From Limanda limanda (Eukaryota > Chordata > Actinopteri > Pleuronectiformes > Pleuronectidae), in NCBI RefSeq assembly GCF_963576545.1, contig NC_083654.1, positions 17,506,199 to 17,570,198 of the forward strand: a DNA stretch of 64,000 nt, written 5' to 3'. Below the pieces are notes generated by a model. That model had not been told where the DNA came from. It saw nothing but the letters and a program-made list of their open reading frames with translations, and made no database searches. Of the stretch, positions 9,490-22,379 are shown piece by piece; position 1 is the first letter of the stretch, and each line of letters starts with the position of its first letter. Both the position numbers and the translations under genes were made by a program.

Positions 9490-12400
9490 TGTGTGTTTGA
9501 CTGTGTGGCAGTACTGGTGTTCATGGACGAGCCCGTCAGAGGCACACAGTTGGGGGAGTGAAATAGTGAAGCAATAAGACCGAGGTGCTGAAGGTTCTGC
9601 CCAGAGCCGATCGAGATTGGAGGCTGGACAAAGAGTTATAGCTACTAGGAAGTGATCCGTAAAGGCCTATGAAGCTCAATGCTGCCTGCAATTGAGGAGG
9701 ATGGGATGGGAGGACAGCGGCGATGTTTTAAAGCACTGCTAAGCCAACCCGGAATGAAGTGAAATGACCACATGCCACACAGAGATGAGAAGTGAAAGGG
9801 AGGAGACGGGCAGAGTGAGAAACAGTGCAGAGAGGAGAGGAGGGAGAGAGAGAGAAAACAGAGTGTGTCGTTCTAAGAGGAATATTTCAGGGTGGTAAAT
9901 GGAGCAGAACTCCATTCCAGCTCCTCTCTTAACCTCCCCCGGTGTCTCATCCTCTGCATGCAAAGCATGAAGCCCAGGAGACAAAGAAAACAGAGAGACC
10001 GAGCTGAGGAGACAAGCTTCAGGACAAAAAAACAAAAACAAACGCTGAATGAAAGACAAGACATTTCGCTCCTGCATTTCTCTTAAAATAACAGAAAACA
10101 CACACATAGCTGCAGGTGTGAGAGTCTATTCCGTTCAGAATTGATAAAAGTGAGAAGGTCAGGGCTGTTGACCTCGACCACACAGTCGACCACCTGTCAT
10201 GGCGCCCGCTGGGACGTGTTTCTGCTGCTTTACAGTTCACTCATTTAATTACACGTCTTCCTCGTGATAATTAACCTTTGAAGAGACAGTAATCAATGTT
10301 TTTATATCCACAGCAGAGCACATGACTCCTTTTATGTGAAAGCGGATACTCGTAGTGATGAGTTGACAGAGTTATCGCCCGACATTACAGTTCCGCTCGT
10401 TCTGCAGAGCTTTATATGGTTTCAGCTGCAGCCGGCGGCTCTGTTTTAAGGGCCCGGCACCACGTGGCAGACGGATAAAGTTTGTGACAAGCTGGTGGAC
10501 ACTTACAGATCCAGATAATTCCCTTAGGAGTTGGTGGAGAACAAAACCAGAGTTAAAAAAAAGGAGTGAATTACTCGAAAAAAGGTTCAATAACCAGAAG
10601 AAATGTCAAACAGCCTTTTAAAGTATAGAAGGTGGCCAATAAATTGCGTTTATATCTGCCGATATGCAACATTGTTTATTTTACAGAATAAACAATTCAG
10701 AAAAGATGTGCATTTATGTTTTTACGAATTCTTTTATTGTCTTTATTTACGTTCTACATAATCTTTTTTAAATATTTTTAGCTATTTATAATAAAGTTTA
10801 TAGCTAAAAAAATAAAATATGAAACTATATTGAGTGATAAAAGTTTGATGACATCTTAGGAAGCCTTGACAAAGTATGTACACTTCAGCAGATAGTTTAG
10901 TGTGAGAAATGATTTCACTGCCTTATGTCTGTAACTGCATAAGCCTCAAACCTCCATGTCGGTCAGGCTCTGTTAGAGACTCCTGCACAGCTCGAGGAAT
11001 AGAGTCATGCTTTCTGATTTGAGTCTGATAGGCCTTGATAAGCTCTTCAATTTCAGGATATGCAGTGTTTCCTCTTTAAGCACGCTCGCCATGTGCTACA
11101 TACATTACACTGAAACTCAAACTTGGCAGCAAATCTCCGACATACAGTTCATTCTTTGGAACATTACCACGGGATTTGTATGGAGTAATACAGCCAGATG
11201 GCACGGAGATAGTAGAAACGAATACTTGACGATTAGGAACATTATGGTGCAACTCCACTGGGTAACATTTAGTTATCAGCGAGAGTCAGACTTTCAGGGC
11301 GATATACTTTGAGTCTGCCTCCTTGGTGTAATTAGTCGTACTGAATTCATCAAAGTGCAACAAATAAATGGAGCAAAGAAAACAGCTCCGGCAAACCCGG
11401 CGACTCTCACACAACAACGGCCGACTGCTGGGCCGGGATGAAAGGAGGAAGGAGGGAGGGTGTTGTACACAGGTTCTATCTTTCACACAACAAATAATTG
11501 TTTAGTGTTAGACGGAGGAGAGAACCAGCGTGACGCAGATAGAGGGAGAGAGCGATAGAACGGCCGCAGCAATATTAAACAACACTTTGAGCACAGGTGA
11601 AGAGACGGCTAACAAAATCTTTACACCTGTCAGCACTGAAGGTCAGATACTTTGTGATCCGCGGCCTATTAAACGACACTATTTTACAGCAGTAACAAAG
11701 TGTGCAATAACATGCGCCTTTACTTTATGTCCGTCAGTATAAGGCTTGACGGAGCCAACAGAGACGTGGACAATCAAACCCTCTCCTCAAACAAGGCTTG
11801 TTCAAGCACTACGCTGCCGCTGCCAACACCACGCACGGTGGAACCTTCAAAAACAACGATGCTGTCCAATAAATCAAACGCACCCTGACGGCTTAGCGCA
11901 GCCGCAAATCCACTTATAGCAACGGATTCAGAGACATAACATAAGATTTATAGCCGCACTGGCAAACTCATGATGATGTAATGCTCATTACGGACATTCA
12001 GTTCAGTTTATATCACACTTACTGTAATTTCTACTTTCCAACTTGTAAACAGAGTTCATATCATCATCCAAGACATCATGGGAAAGTCTGTTATCTACAA
12101 TACATTTTATTTGGCTCTAAAAACATTGTTAGGAGTAATTAAATGCTGACATTTATTAGATATGGTGATATGTTGAGAAAGCACAAGATTACTAACCACT
12201 CACAAAGCCATCAACTTTTAACCTTTCTAGGCAGTGTGACAACCTCTGAAGAAAATACTGTTGTCTTATGCTTGTGTCTCTCGACGTTGTTTAGTTGTTG
12301 TGTATTTACTATGACAGCTGGACTATCCAGTATTTCAAGAGGTGCACTCACTGACTTCTGCCATCTTGTGTCGTCCAATGATGTAAATGCTCCCTGTCTC

Positions 12401-15400
12401 CCATCATTACCTTCACCCTCACATGATGTGGATGGAACACAAGGTCATGTTGTTACCTACACAAAGAAGGTTCATATTCACAGACAGTGGAATTCTTGTG
12501 GAAATGAGGAATGTTGATACTGGAAATAACTTTTTCTGGACATTAAGTTGGAAAAACAAGGAAGAAAAAAGCATGTGTAATTAATAACTCTACTTGCTGC
12601 TGCCTTGCACTGCTGCTACACATGCTTACTGGGATACTGGGACAATAGAAACCAGTGCTGATGCTCTTATCTCTACTTTTCCTGTTATGACAAGTGCAGC
12701 TCAAATGATCTATGGATGCTAATTGGTGAGAGAGGTGAGGAAGGCACAGCGATAAGCCACAGGTGTGTTTGAGAGGGGGGGGGAGAAACACCAGATGTAA
12801 AATGGCAGCTCAGTCTCAGTCTGCTCAGGGTTGATCGTGAATCGACACGGCTAAAGTGGAAACTACCGATGCTATGCTAAGTTCAAGTAAAGCATTTGAT
12901 GGTCCACCAGGCATGACAGGATTTCTCCTGGCTGGTCCTTCTACGACAGTGCAATGACGCAACGCTGCAAAACACAAAGTAAGTGTTGTTTTAATGTTAT
13001 TATATGAAGTGCGAAAGAATTCCAGATCCTCATGAGACTGTGACAGGACAAATTAGACTACGGCGATTCGCCACCGTCTAAGTTATTAATTGGAAACACT
13101 GCGCTAGGCAGGGAGTGGCCTTGAGAGACCCAGTGAAAAGAATGGCTGGCACCTGTCAGACGACGGGACACAGAACAGAGCTTAGTTTAAGTATCAAACA
13201 AAATGAAACAGCTTTGACAGGTCTGACGTGAGACAGAGCACCGGGCAACTGGGTCCACTGGTTGAAGGTAGAGTCAGAGCAACAATGTGCTGGACTCACT
13301 GGTGTTTATATCAAAATGTGGACTTTCTCCTGAGGTCATCGGTAGTTGTTTGTAGCGACAGCAAACAGAAAGATTCCATTTGGCTGCATCTGTGAAATCC
13401 TTATTTGTGTGGAGTCACAGTCGATTTTTAAAGTCTAACAATCTGGCAATTTTTAAGAGTTCAACTGTGTCATCAACAAGACATAAAATCAGCAAAATAG
13501 GATTTTAGAACACCCAGAAAAAGAACTGTGAGGCAACAAGTTTGGTGCATGAAGCTTTTCATCTGAGGACTTATATCCGGAATCTGTCTTGCACAACAAC
13601 AACCTCAAGAAGAACAACGTGTGACCAATCTATTAATACACTTCTGACACACAAACAGACGGGGGAACAGCATATTAGAAACAGCTTTCAGTACAATACA
13701 AACCTAACACACAACAGCACACCCTGCCTCGTCTGAGGGGATCATGGTGCCGAGCTCGCACCCCCGACACACCCTCAACAGCTTCAGAGAATAACAAGAT
13801 TGATAAAGGGAGGGTTTATTACAAAGCTCTTGGGCTGCATTGAATTTAATATTGTATTGTCTGGGATTTGTGGTCAGGTGTATTTTATCATACTATAACA
13901 GCTTGTCTATATTTATGTATTCATTGTTTTTCTAACTTCACACAGATTAATTTTTATTCATAGAAATAAAACAAATGCCGCATTTAAAAACAAATATAAC
14001 CTGTTGCACAAACACACGTTTATTTTCCTAGAAAGGGCAAATGAATTAAATAGATCAATAAGTCGAGGGTGTGGCTGCACCATCGCCTCATGTCAAGTCG
14101 GGAGAAGCCGTGTCCACAGTCCAGACAACTGTAATAACAGAGAGGAACTTTCACGGTTGTGTTAAGCAACTCTGACGCAGCATTAATAAAATACCACGAA
14201 TGATTCATTCGACAGGGGCTAAAATAGATAGTATTTCTCAGAAAAGTTCACAGCGTAAGTTTGCTTTACTTCTCCCATACTAGATAAGAATTTTAATAGG
14301 CACAAGCACTTAGACACAGTCTCCGGAGTGCATTGCAAGCTAAGTGGTCTGCAAAGATGCTGACATCGGTTGAAAGAATTGTGCGTTTTCTTTAACAGTG
14401 AGTTTGTGTGTGCGCTGCAACTAAGTAAAGATGCCTCAAAAGAAGCATTTCCTCTTTCGTTTGCATCAAAACCTGGTATTCAAATTAACATTTCTCAGGC
14501 GAAACTGTGATTCACTCCTGAGATTCATCTGCTTTGTGTGAACGGACTAAGAACATTGGGAATGTAATGTTCCAGCAAAGTGGTTGTGTTCAAGTGTTTC
14601 ACGGAGAATGTTTGAGGCTGGAGTTTCGGAATGAGGAAATAAATGCAGGGTCATCCCAAGTATGCAAATAATAAAATAGGACTGTGTGAAATGATTGTGT
14701 GGGGGTGCGATCCCGTGTGGATGTAGGCATGGGCCTCACGGCTTTATTAGAATCGTCCAGGCCTCAACGTCTCCTCCGTTCCCATACGGTTCATGTTCAC
14801 CCGTCGCTCATGCCCATATTGCATGATTACGCCGAGGAACAAGTATAATCAGGCGTAATGCTTTACAGATGTTATGGCTGTTTTTAAAGCCAATACTACA
14901 GCCCCAGGCCTCCATATAGGAAAACCCCATCTGTGCAAAGCTATCAATGTGTGTGTGTGCTAGTTGAGCACCAAGATATGATCAGAGCCAAACATTAGGA
15001 ATTAAGGTCACATCCACGGCTCAGGATATGTGATTTATGTTCCCCTGCTCCACCCAGTCATTGACTAATCACCTGAAGAGAAAGAAACAGGTGCAAACTG
15101 ATTCTCTGAAGAGCGACTTCACAGATGAGATGTTTCGAATTTGCCATTGAACGTGGCCAAGAAACAGCACTAAGCCCGCGATGACACCTAAACTATGACG
15201 GTGCACATAATCCCAACAAGAGAAGACACCCGTTTAAATCCCTCTTGGATCTGCCAGCACCCTTCCTAATCCACCCTCTAACATCTCCCATTGTGACCAA
15301 CATCTCAACCACCAACTGCCGCTAAAGGAAGACTGGAGGCAAACCGCGGCCAGGAATCTGCATGGACCGCCCGCTCTTGTGAAATAGGAAATGAAACATG

Positions 15401-15780
15401 CAGAGGGCTTGGAAGCTTAGTCAGATTCTGGGTATTCCTGTGGTCTGGCACTCAGGCTTCTGTGGCCGAGGCCTTTAATTCCTAATGGTGGAGAACGCCA
15501 AGCTCTGGTCACGACAGGAAATGCCTGCTAGGTGAAACATCCGCCCAAGAACCGCTCATTCAAAAGTGTCAAAAACAAAGAGTTTCCTCACAAATGTTGT
15601 GCTTTCTGGTCATGAACTGTGTTTGTTGGTTAGAAACCAGTCATAGTATTGAAAGGGTAAACTCGTTTTGAAAACCTAGACTGAAGTTATTGTGTTTGTT
15701 TTGATTTACTCTGAAGTTTATGAGACAGTATTTATGGAAATAAAGATTCAAGACGGAATGTGTGTGTGTCAGCCAGGACT
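9490..15780. other. 6.3 kb non-coding, no gene seen
   Basis: No exon could be supported on either strand. Open frames are short and without domains. Sequence is mostly unique-looking. A short TATTTTTAG/ATTTATAATA AT-rich patch lies near 10740-10830. Regulatory elements are possible (for example TAATTA-type cores and conserved-looking blocks around 14740-15090), but nothing firm can be said. Confidence 0.5.
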
Positions 15781-15787
15781 TAAGGGT

Positions 15788-15816
<29 letters not shown>
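15788..15816. repeat. (GT)n microsatellite
   Basis: About 14 uninterrupted GT units. Confidence 0.9.
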
Positions 15817-15819
<3 letters not shown>

Positions 15820-15837
15820 TGAGGTAAAAGTTTGAAA

Positions 15838-15910
15838 TAATCATGATATCGATTTGAAGTCTTATCGCCCTAATTGACAACTTGTCATCTAGGACTGGGC
15901 GATATAAGAC
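15838..15910. repeat. possible remnant ends of hAT-type elements
   Basis: TTATCGCCCTA (15863-15873) resembles a right end, and CTAGGACTGGGCGATATAAG (15890-15909) resembles the left end TAGGGCTGGGCGAT of the two hAT copies at 29510 and 37242. They lie back to back, about 16 bp apart. Too short for a firm call. Confidence 0.35.
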
Positions 15911-15947
15911 ACATAAAACCTGTGTGTGTGAACGTTTGTGAACGTTT

Positions 15948-15980
15948 GGCCCAGTGACCATGCAGGATGGTCACTGGGCC
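15948..15980. other. perfect 14-bp inverted repeat with 5-nt loop
   Basis: GGCCCAGTGACCAT (15948-15961), loop GCAGG, then ATGGTCACTGGGCC (15967-15980), all 14 pairs matched. A stable hairpin is possible in DNA or RNA. Function unknown. Confidence 0.8.
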
Positions 15981-16192
15981 GTGGGAGTTCACGACAGAGT
16001 GTCACAGGAAGTGACTGCATGTTCGTACACAGGAACTCAGCCCTCATTCACTCTGCCTCAATGTGCACTCTTAGAGCAAATTAGGGAAGCCTTGGCAGCC
16101 TTTTAATGGTCTGTCACAGTCTAACAGGTTTAGAGCGCTTACAATGGACCCAGGCACTAAGCCCGACAGCTCGCGCTTAATTGTTCAGATCC

Positions 16193-16215
16193 TGTGTGTG
16201 TGTGTGTGTGTGTGT

Positions 16216-16246
<31 letters not shown>
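16193..16246. repeat. (TG)n microsatellite with one interruption
   Basis: TG run interrupted once by TCTG at about 16219. Confidence 0.93.
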
Positions 16247-16779
16247 CACCGTTAAAATCATTCTACGCCTGTAACTAAAGTCATTGATTCTCATTTTGAG
16301 TCCAGATAAGATAGACACTCTCTGCCTGTCAATCTGTCGGCTGACTGGCTCACTCAAATAAACACCACGAGTGATATGTTGGGATGATTGTGGCGCCAAA
16401 ATCTGTTTTTCCATCTGTGTTATTTTGGGGAAAGCTATATATTAAACCCAATGTATTAACGTATAGTTACTCTCTCACCCTCTTACACTGATTGTTGGAA
16501 ATTAATTGTGTGGATACTTCTGCACAGAGACGAATCATGAGATTTCTTAGCAATTTCAAAAGAAACCACCTCCAGACAGAAACAAAGACGCACAAGGCCA
16601 TAACTGGATTGTGTTATTGACTCGTGTAACCAATGATAAACAAAACATCAAGTGTCTCCATTTTCAAGTGGTGCCTCAAGAGATCAACACAGCAAATAAA
16701 GCCATTTGTTTTACTCTCTGTAACCCGCACTCCATCACCCGGCAAAATGGTCCATGAAGGACGAAGTGGCTGTGCCCGA

Positions 16780-17160
16780 AATCCCTCATAAACGGCTGGA
16801 GATTCTGAGCTGTGTGACCTAGAATATGTTTGACAATCTTCTATTAATTAGGCCTTGAAGACTCGACTCATTCCAACTGCTGTCCCGAGAGCTAAATTAA
16901 TTACTGAGACAAAGCCCGTTCTAGCTCGTGGCAAAGATGAATCATTGCAGTATTTGGGGAGTGAGCAGTGCTCTTCAATCAAGGACTGATGAAAGAGACT
17001 CACAATTTAAAATGGGAGCTAATGTACTTCATCATAAAGCTCCTCCAGCCACACATGTATGGTACACATCGGCAGCTGCCCCTTCCGCTATCAGGAATTC
17101 ATTTTAAATATTCTCTTCAGTATTTCGTTGGAGAATTCATCAGTTACAGCCAAATCTCGT
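16780..17160. promoter_or_regulatory. candidate conserved non-coding element with homeodomain cores
   Basis: Unique sequence without simple repeats. It has TAATTA at 16845-16850, a second AAATTAATTA block at 16894-16903, and AATCATTGCAG nearby. No coding potential. Judged from composition and motif density only; conservation was not tested. Confidence 0.35.
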
Positions 17161-18297
17161 TTAGCCACAACGTCCTTGCCCTCCCTTCATCCCCTGCTTT
17201 CCAACTTTTTTCACTCACTTGTCTGATCCTTTTGCTTTTCCTGGACAATTCGCAGACTACTTGCTTCAATTCATTTGTCTCGTCCAGGTCATCAGCCGGC
17301 AGACGAGCCCTCACTTGTTGCCAGCAGGCTAGCCGCTCATTCAGCTAAACGTCTGTGTCATCTGTCAGCAGGTGTGAATGGGTGTTTGTGATTTATGGCT
17401 AATTAAGCAAATCTCAACACCAAGGGTTGTGCCAGAGCCTGGGCCTCACAAAGAGAGACAGATAAGGAGGTCAGCCGGTTGAGTAAAGTGATGCGACACC
17501 TACACATAATGAATACGAGGAGATGCAAAGACGTGGAAAATTACATTTTCCAAGAGATGTTACGATACCAGCCTCGGGAATACTTCAGATACTGACGGAA
17601 ATGCCGTCGGGCATCTGCAAGTACGCAAATATCTATTGGTCTGATATCATGTGTTTTGAGTACAACAGTTTTAAGATAAGATAATTTTGCAATTCTCTTT
17701 TCTGTGATATCACTTCTTCTTCTTTGCATTTGTGCTGCACTGCCACTGGCAAGGACTGTTTTTTAGGAATATTTGTCCATATTTCACATAATACATGCCC
17801 ATTTTCCTCTTTCACTTTCTGACTGGCTTGCTATTTCTATCTCGTCTTCTCTCTGCGATTATCACCTATTTTCTCCGACTCGGGCAATGTCCCTTTGTGC
17901 CTCTTTGAGTTTTCCGACCTTGTGAATCTGGAGATGTACTGGGAATCCCTGCTAGCAGCTTGGTATTGACTGAATGATTGGCTGCGGTGTGCTTGGCAAG
18001 TCTAATGAGGTACAAACCGGAGTTTGCTTGCACCAACACTTCCCGATTGAATGGAAGGTTTCACTGGGATGTCCATGTCCTCCGACAAAAGAGGGATAGC
18101 TCAATCCGATTTTTTTATGAGGAGAAGAATATGTAATGTTATCAATTCACCCTGATGAGTCAGAGGTTAGGGAACAGACGGTCGATGGGAGCTAGTGGCT
18201 GATGGTTAAATATTCACACAAGTTCTTGAAAAGAAACACAAGCAAGTCAAGTTATCAATCTAGAACTCCTGAAGACATTTAGTGAAGACAATTTGTA

Positions 18298-18380
18298 GTA
18301 GTATGTAGTATGTAGTATGTAGTATGTAGTATGTAGTATGTAGTATGTAGTATGTAGTATGTAGTATGTAGTATGTAGTA
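18298..18380. repeat. tandem heptamer (GTAGTAT)n, about 12 copies
   Basis: Twelve near-perfect head-to-tail copies of the 7-bp unit GTAGTAT. No spacers are present, so it is not CRISPR-like. Confidence 0.97.
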
Positions 18381-18384
18381 GCAG

Positions 18385-21300
18385 TTAGCTTTGCATACTC
18401 ACAGGGAAAAGCATAGTCTTTCTGTCTGACTCTTTTTGCTAGTCAAGTTTCTTGACTTCTACACGACTTTACTCACTGCTGTTCTGTCGCACCACCTTCC
18501 TCCCTGAGGGATCTTCATCCCACCATATTAAAGAGTGGAAATGGATCTGCTTCCATTGTAATTACAAACCCACTGGAGGCAAAGCTTCTTGATCTCTGCT
18601 GGATCCTCGCTCGCGTTGCTTTTTTTCCTCTATTTACTCACCTCCCTCTGCCGAGAGGACAGACACATGCTGAGCTATCAGTTGTGTTTTTCTTCCCTTT
18701 CTCTGGGCATTTCTGTATCTAATATGCCTGAAATTACACTTGCATTTAGGGAAGAAAAGAAACGGGGGGAAGTGGGGGGTGTTTGAGAGAAAGAGACTAC
18801 AAGACAGAGGGGGGTTTTGCTTTGGTTTCTTTGTTAAGTGTGGGAAGTTCTATACAGTAAAAGTTGTATTTGAAAACTAGTAAAAAAGAAATGCAGGGTA
18901 GTACGATGCCTTTGTTTACTGAGTGCAACTGGATTATCCATTTCTAGGCGCTGTGAATCCTCCTTAAGGCCAAAGTGTTGACTCGTAACAGCCTGGGACC
19001 AAGACATGATAGTGGGGGAGAAATTGCTTTCTGCAGGGACGAAATGAAAATCGCTGAAAAGAAAACAGCCGCCCCTGCTGTCCCTTGAAAACGGGCCAGT
19101 TAAAGCCAGCCGGGTCTGCTACGCTTTGATTGTAGAGGGTCAAGATTAGGGCAATCGTTTGATAATCCTGCAGCGGCCTGCAACCGAGGGCTAGCTGGCC
19201 CGGGAACTGTGAGAAGCCCGGTGCATCAACATCCCACAAAACGAAAACACACCCATGACAACAGGGAGGAAGTGTCTGTTGTGAATTTGTGCTTGGTTTC
19301 CCCCCCGAGTGTGTCGTCTGTTTCGAATCCATTCAGGGACTTTTTTTGGGACTGACAACGTTGTGTCTGCTGGCTCTGTGTGCACGAGCTTCCTGGAATG
19401 TCTCAGACTCAGAACGGATACCATGCAAAGTGATGCAGTGGAAATCAGCCCATCAAATTGATTGACTGTTTTTGTTTTTTCATTAAACTTCAGCGTTGCT
19501 AAAATAAGATCAGTCTCTCATTTCTATGTTTTCATTTAACGAATGCATCTGTTCAGCTTGCATCACATCCGAAAAACATCAATCATACCTCGATGATTAT
19601 TACTGTATGTGAATGAAGAATATGTTAGTCATTGATTCGCGGTTCTCGGCTCAGCAGGATGTGAAGAGTGATGATAATAACTTCCTTCATAAGTAAACAG
19701 TGAAGCTGCCGTCTTGCTTGACAGATTGATCATTGCGTTCGCCAACTGTGACATCGATGTCTTCTTCTCCTGACTTGATGAAGTCCTCTTCTATACGTTC
19801 GGTGTCACCACCACAAAAAGGAAAAGAAGAAGAAACACAAACGGAGCAGTATTGACACTGGCTTGTTTCCTCCAGGCCTGATCACATATCTCTGCCTTGA
19901 CAAAGCGGTTGTGGAGGTTTTTCCATAGTTTCCAGCAGAGTGCCTTGTCTTTACCGATATCCCTCGAGGAGCCATTTGGGAATCTCTATGCTCCCTCATT
20001 AAGGACATTGATGAAGGGTCATAGAGTGTCTGTAGTGTCTGTAGAGCTGGTCCTTTTCCCAGACTCTTGCCTCCAGCTAAATTCAGTAGCGCTAGATTCG
20101 CCCAAGGTTGATATTACGTAATTTCTGGAGCACACCACTGTGTACAAGCATGACGACGTTGCACATTAAGTAATGTAGTAGCTTTTGAGTTAGGTGGAAA
20201 ACTGCACACAAAATGTTTCACTGGATATTCAGCACATCACGGTAAGAAGAGTATCCCATGTGAGTGCATTGTCAGATTGGAGAACTAGCTTGTAGACTTT
20301 GCTACTTAAAGGAAATTACTCAAAATTTCTTCAGTGTTATTGTCATTACCCATGAGAATAATTGATATATATTTAAAACTGCAGATACAGTCTGTCTCAT
20401 CAGAATAAAGCTGAGTATTATTTCTATATTTTTTTACCAAAACAGCCAAGCTTAGGCCGACAGCACCAAAACTGTTTCAGAAACTCCTGCGTCCCGTGTG
20501 TGGCTGTGGATGAAAGTTTGCGAGACAGACACATGAGCCCGACCACGACGAGAACCACAGCCACAGTGTTTATGTCTGTCTTGTGGAATGTTCTGTTTTT
20601 GTTTCCTGTTTATTTGTTTTTTACAACAGAGTTTAAAAGGGGCCTTGCTCCTCATTCCTTGGTGTTGGTGGAAACGGAAATGACAGCGGTAACAATGGTG
20701 TAACAGTGTGAAACAAGTGAAAAACATGGATGATGACAAAAGGATGCACTCACAACAGCTTGAACACACGCAGGTAATTTCTGTTTTACTTACTGAGAAG
20801 CACCTGTGAATGTGTACCATGATATCATAAAAGGAATGCTGTGGCTGACCTGCAGGAGCAAGCAGACAATGATGCTTATCACTGCTAAATCCAATCCAAT
20901 TTCTTCACTTGTTGCATGTAAGTGCTTCAGAGTAATCTCAACATGTTGGCAAAGAGACCCCTGGAAATGCGTGTGGTGCATATGTAAGATTAGGGAACAT
21001 CAGAGTTTTGTAATGGAAAAATAAGCAAACACATTTACAACAGGAAGAAAAACCTTTTCCTGCTTCCCGACTGTGACAGGAACAGGACCATAATGAAATT
21101 ATCGTGTCTGATTTCCAGTCACACCCCAAACGTTACATTAGAAAACCAGATCGCACCAATAAAGTCAAATCAAATGGATTGCAGAGCAGCAATTAATTCC
21201 AGGGATAATGACAAGGGAAGCTGTCCAAAAGTGTCTCTACCTCAATTAGTCTCTCATTGCGCTGTCGATGCAGAGGATGGATGAAAGAAAACAAATTAAG

Positions 21301-21600
21301 TTGCAGAGGGGAGAGGGAGAGGGAGCGTGAAAGGAAAAGATAGCGAGAGGAAGCGATATATACACAATGAGGGCTTGAACGAGAGGAGTGTGGGAAAGAA
21401 GGGGAGATTAAAGGGAAGCGATAGAAAGGGGGAGGAGAGGGAGGCGAAGAAAGAGAATCTGCTGAGTGTATAAAAGCGTCCCTGGTATAGTAAAAGCCAT
21501 TAATGGGCACCAGAAAGTGATTGATTAGAAATAATAAGAAGAGAGAGAGAGAATTCTTAGGGATGAGAGCGACACACAAGATAGAGGAGAGGGAAACGCC
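18385..21600. other. non-coding stretch, no gene seen
   Basis: Mixed unique sequence. A minus-strand ORF at 18964-19332 and others of about 120 codons lack domains and splice context. GA-rich sequence rises from about 21300 to 21620, and on the minus strand this is the pyrimidine-rich side downstream of the candidate exon. Confidence 0.5.
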
Positions 21601-21630
21601 ACAGAGAGAGAGGAACTGTGTTGTACTCAC

Positions 21631-21861
21631 AGCTGTGTGGGCTGAGCAGTAGGCGTAGCTGGTGGACTGGTGGTGCTGGTGGTGGTGGTGGTGGTGCGGC
21701 TGTGGTTGGTGGGATAGGTAATGCTGCAGACTCGCGTGGGTGAAGGAGGGGCCACTCCAGGCGCCTTGACCAGCACTGCTACCAGTGTTCCAGTCGGAGG
21801 CGAGGTTTGAATTCATGGCAGCTGCCTTGCTGCTGTGGTAACCTCTCACCGCTGCACTGGG
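21631..21861 (-). CDS. unrecognised internal coding exon, His-rich, same strand as rbms3
   Basis: The minus strand shows a long pyrimidine tract (TGTCCACTTCTGTCC, then TTCCTTTAG) ending at 21862. It is followed by 231 nt (77 codons) open in one frame and then a GTGAGT donor at 21630-21625. Both exon ends are phase 0, and an in-frame TAG sits exactly on the acceptor, so the open frame begins at the exon. The peptide starts PSAAVRGYHSSKAAA, continues MNSNLASDWNTGSSAGQGAW, has SLQHYLSHQPQP, then six His, QHHQ, and ends STSYAYCSAHTA. It has no known domain; low-complexity, aromatic and Gln/His-rich composition suggests a disordered activation- or RNP-type segment. The internal ATG (GCCATGA context) could also be a start. 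I do not recognise the gene. Being 21.4 kb upstream of rbms3 in the same direction and phase-compatible, it may be an upstream rbms3 exon. Confidence 0.62.
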
Positions 21862-22363
21862 CTAAAGGAAGGACAGAAGTGGACAGAGGGGACAAGGGGG
21901 ACGGAAGAGGTTAGCATGGAGCCGAGACAGAGGAGAAGACTGGGAGCGAGTGCAGTGACAAATGTTACCAACAAGAATATCATTAGCATAACTGTGAGCG
22001 GCCTGTGCTGCAGCGAGCAGGCACTGACAACTGACTGGCCGCTCACTGACCTGTATCGGAAGAGAAAGCAGGATGTGGGGTTGATCCCAAATCTCCATTC
22101 CAGCATCGAGACTGAGCTCACACTTTCTCTTCAGCGTCTCCCCACTCCTTCTCTCCCGGAACACCAGATGTTGTGAACACCCCCGTCTGTCACGGTCGAC
22201 ATGCGTCCTCGCTGGTGTGCTGATTGGTTTGATAAGATGCTCGGATTACAGGCAGGCGATGGGCGCCCTGGTGTGGCATTATATATTGGGTATCAACGGG
22301 GTCGGGGAAGCGCAGGACTGAGTCTGCTGACAGGCCGGCTTACGGCGCTCGCAGATGGGTTAC

Positions 22364-22375
22364 CTGGGCTGTCAT
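22364..22375 (-). CDS. possible first coding segment (MTAQ) spliced to the 21631-21861 exon
   Basis: On the minus strand GGCTATGACAGCCCAG is followed by the donor GTAACC (22363-22358). The ATG has G at -3 and A at +4. Twelve coding bases end in phase 0, matching the phase-0 acceptor 502 bp downstream. The joined product would begin MTAQ-PSAAVRGY. A 12-nt coding segment is weak evidence alone. It is reported because site strength, phase, strand and short intron length agree. It could equally be a chance ATG before a GT. Confidence 0.35.
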
Positions 22376-22379
22376 AGCC

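Noticed and set aside
18298..18380. Short regular repeat considered as an array
   Set aside because: Head-to-tail heptamers with no spacers and a vertebrate context; not CRISPR.
21193..21630. Continuation of the His-rich ORF past the GTGAGT donor
   Set aside because: After 21631 the frame becomes Leu/Ser/Pro-rich from GA repeats and loses protein character, so the donor is taken as the exon end.
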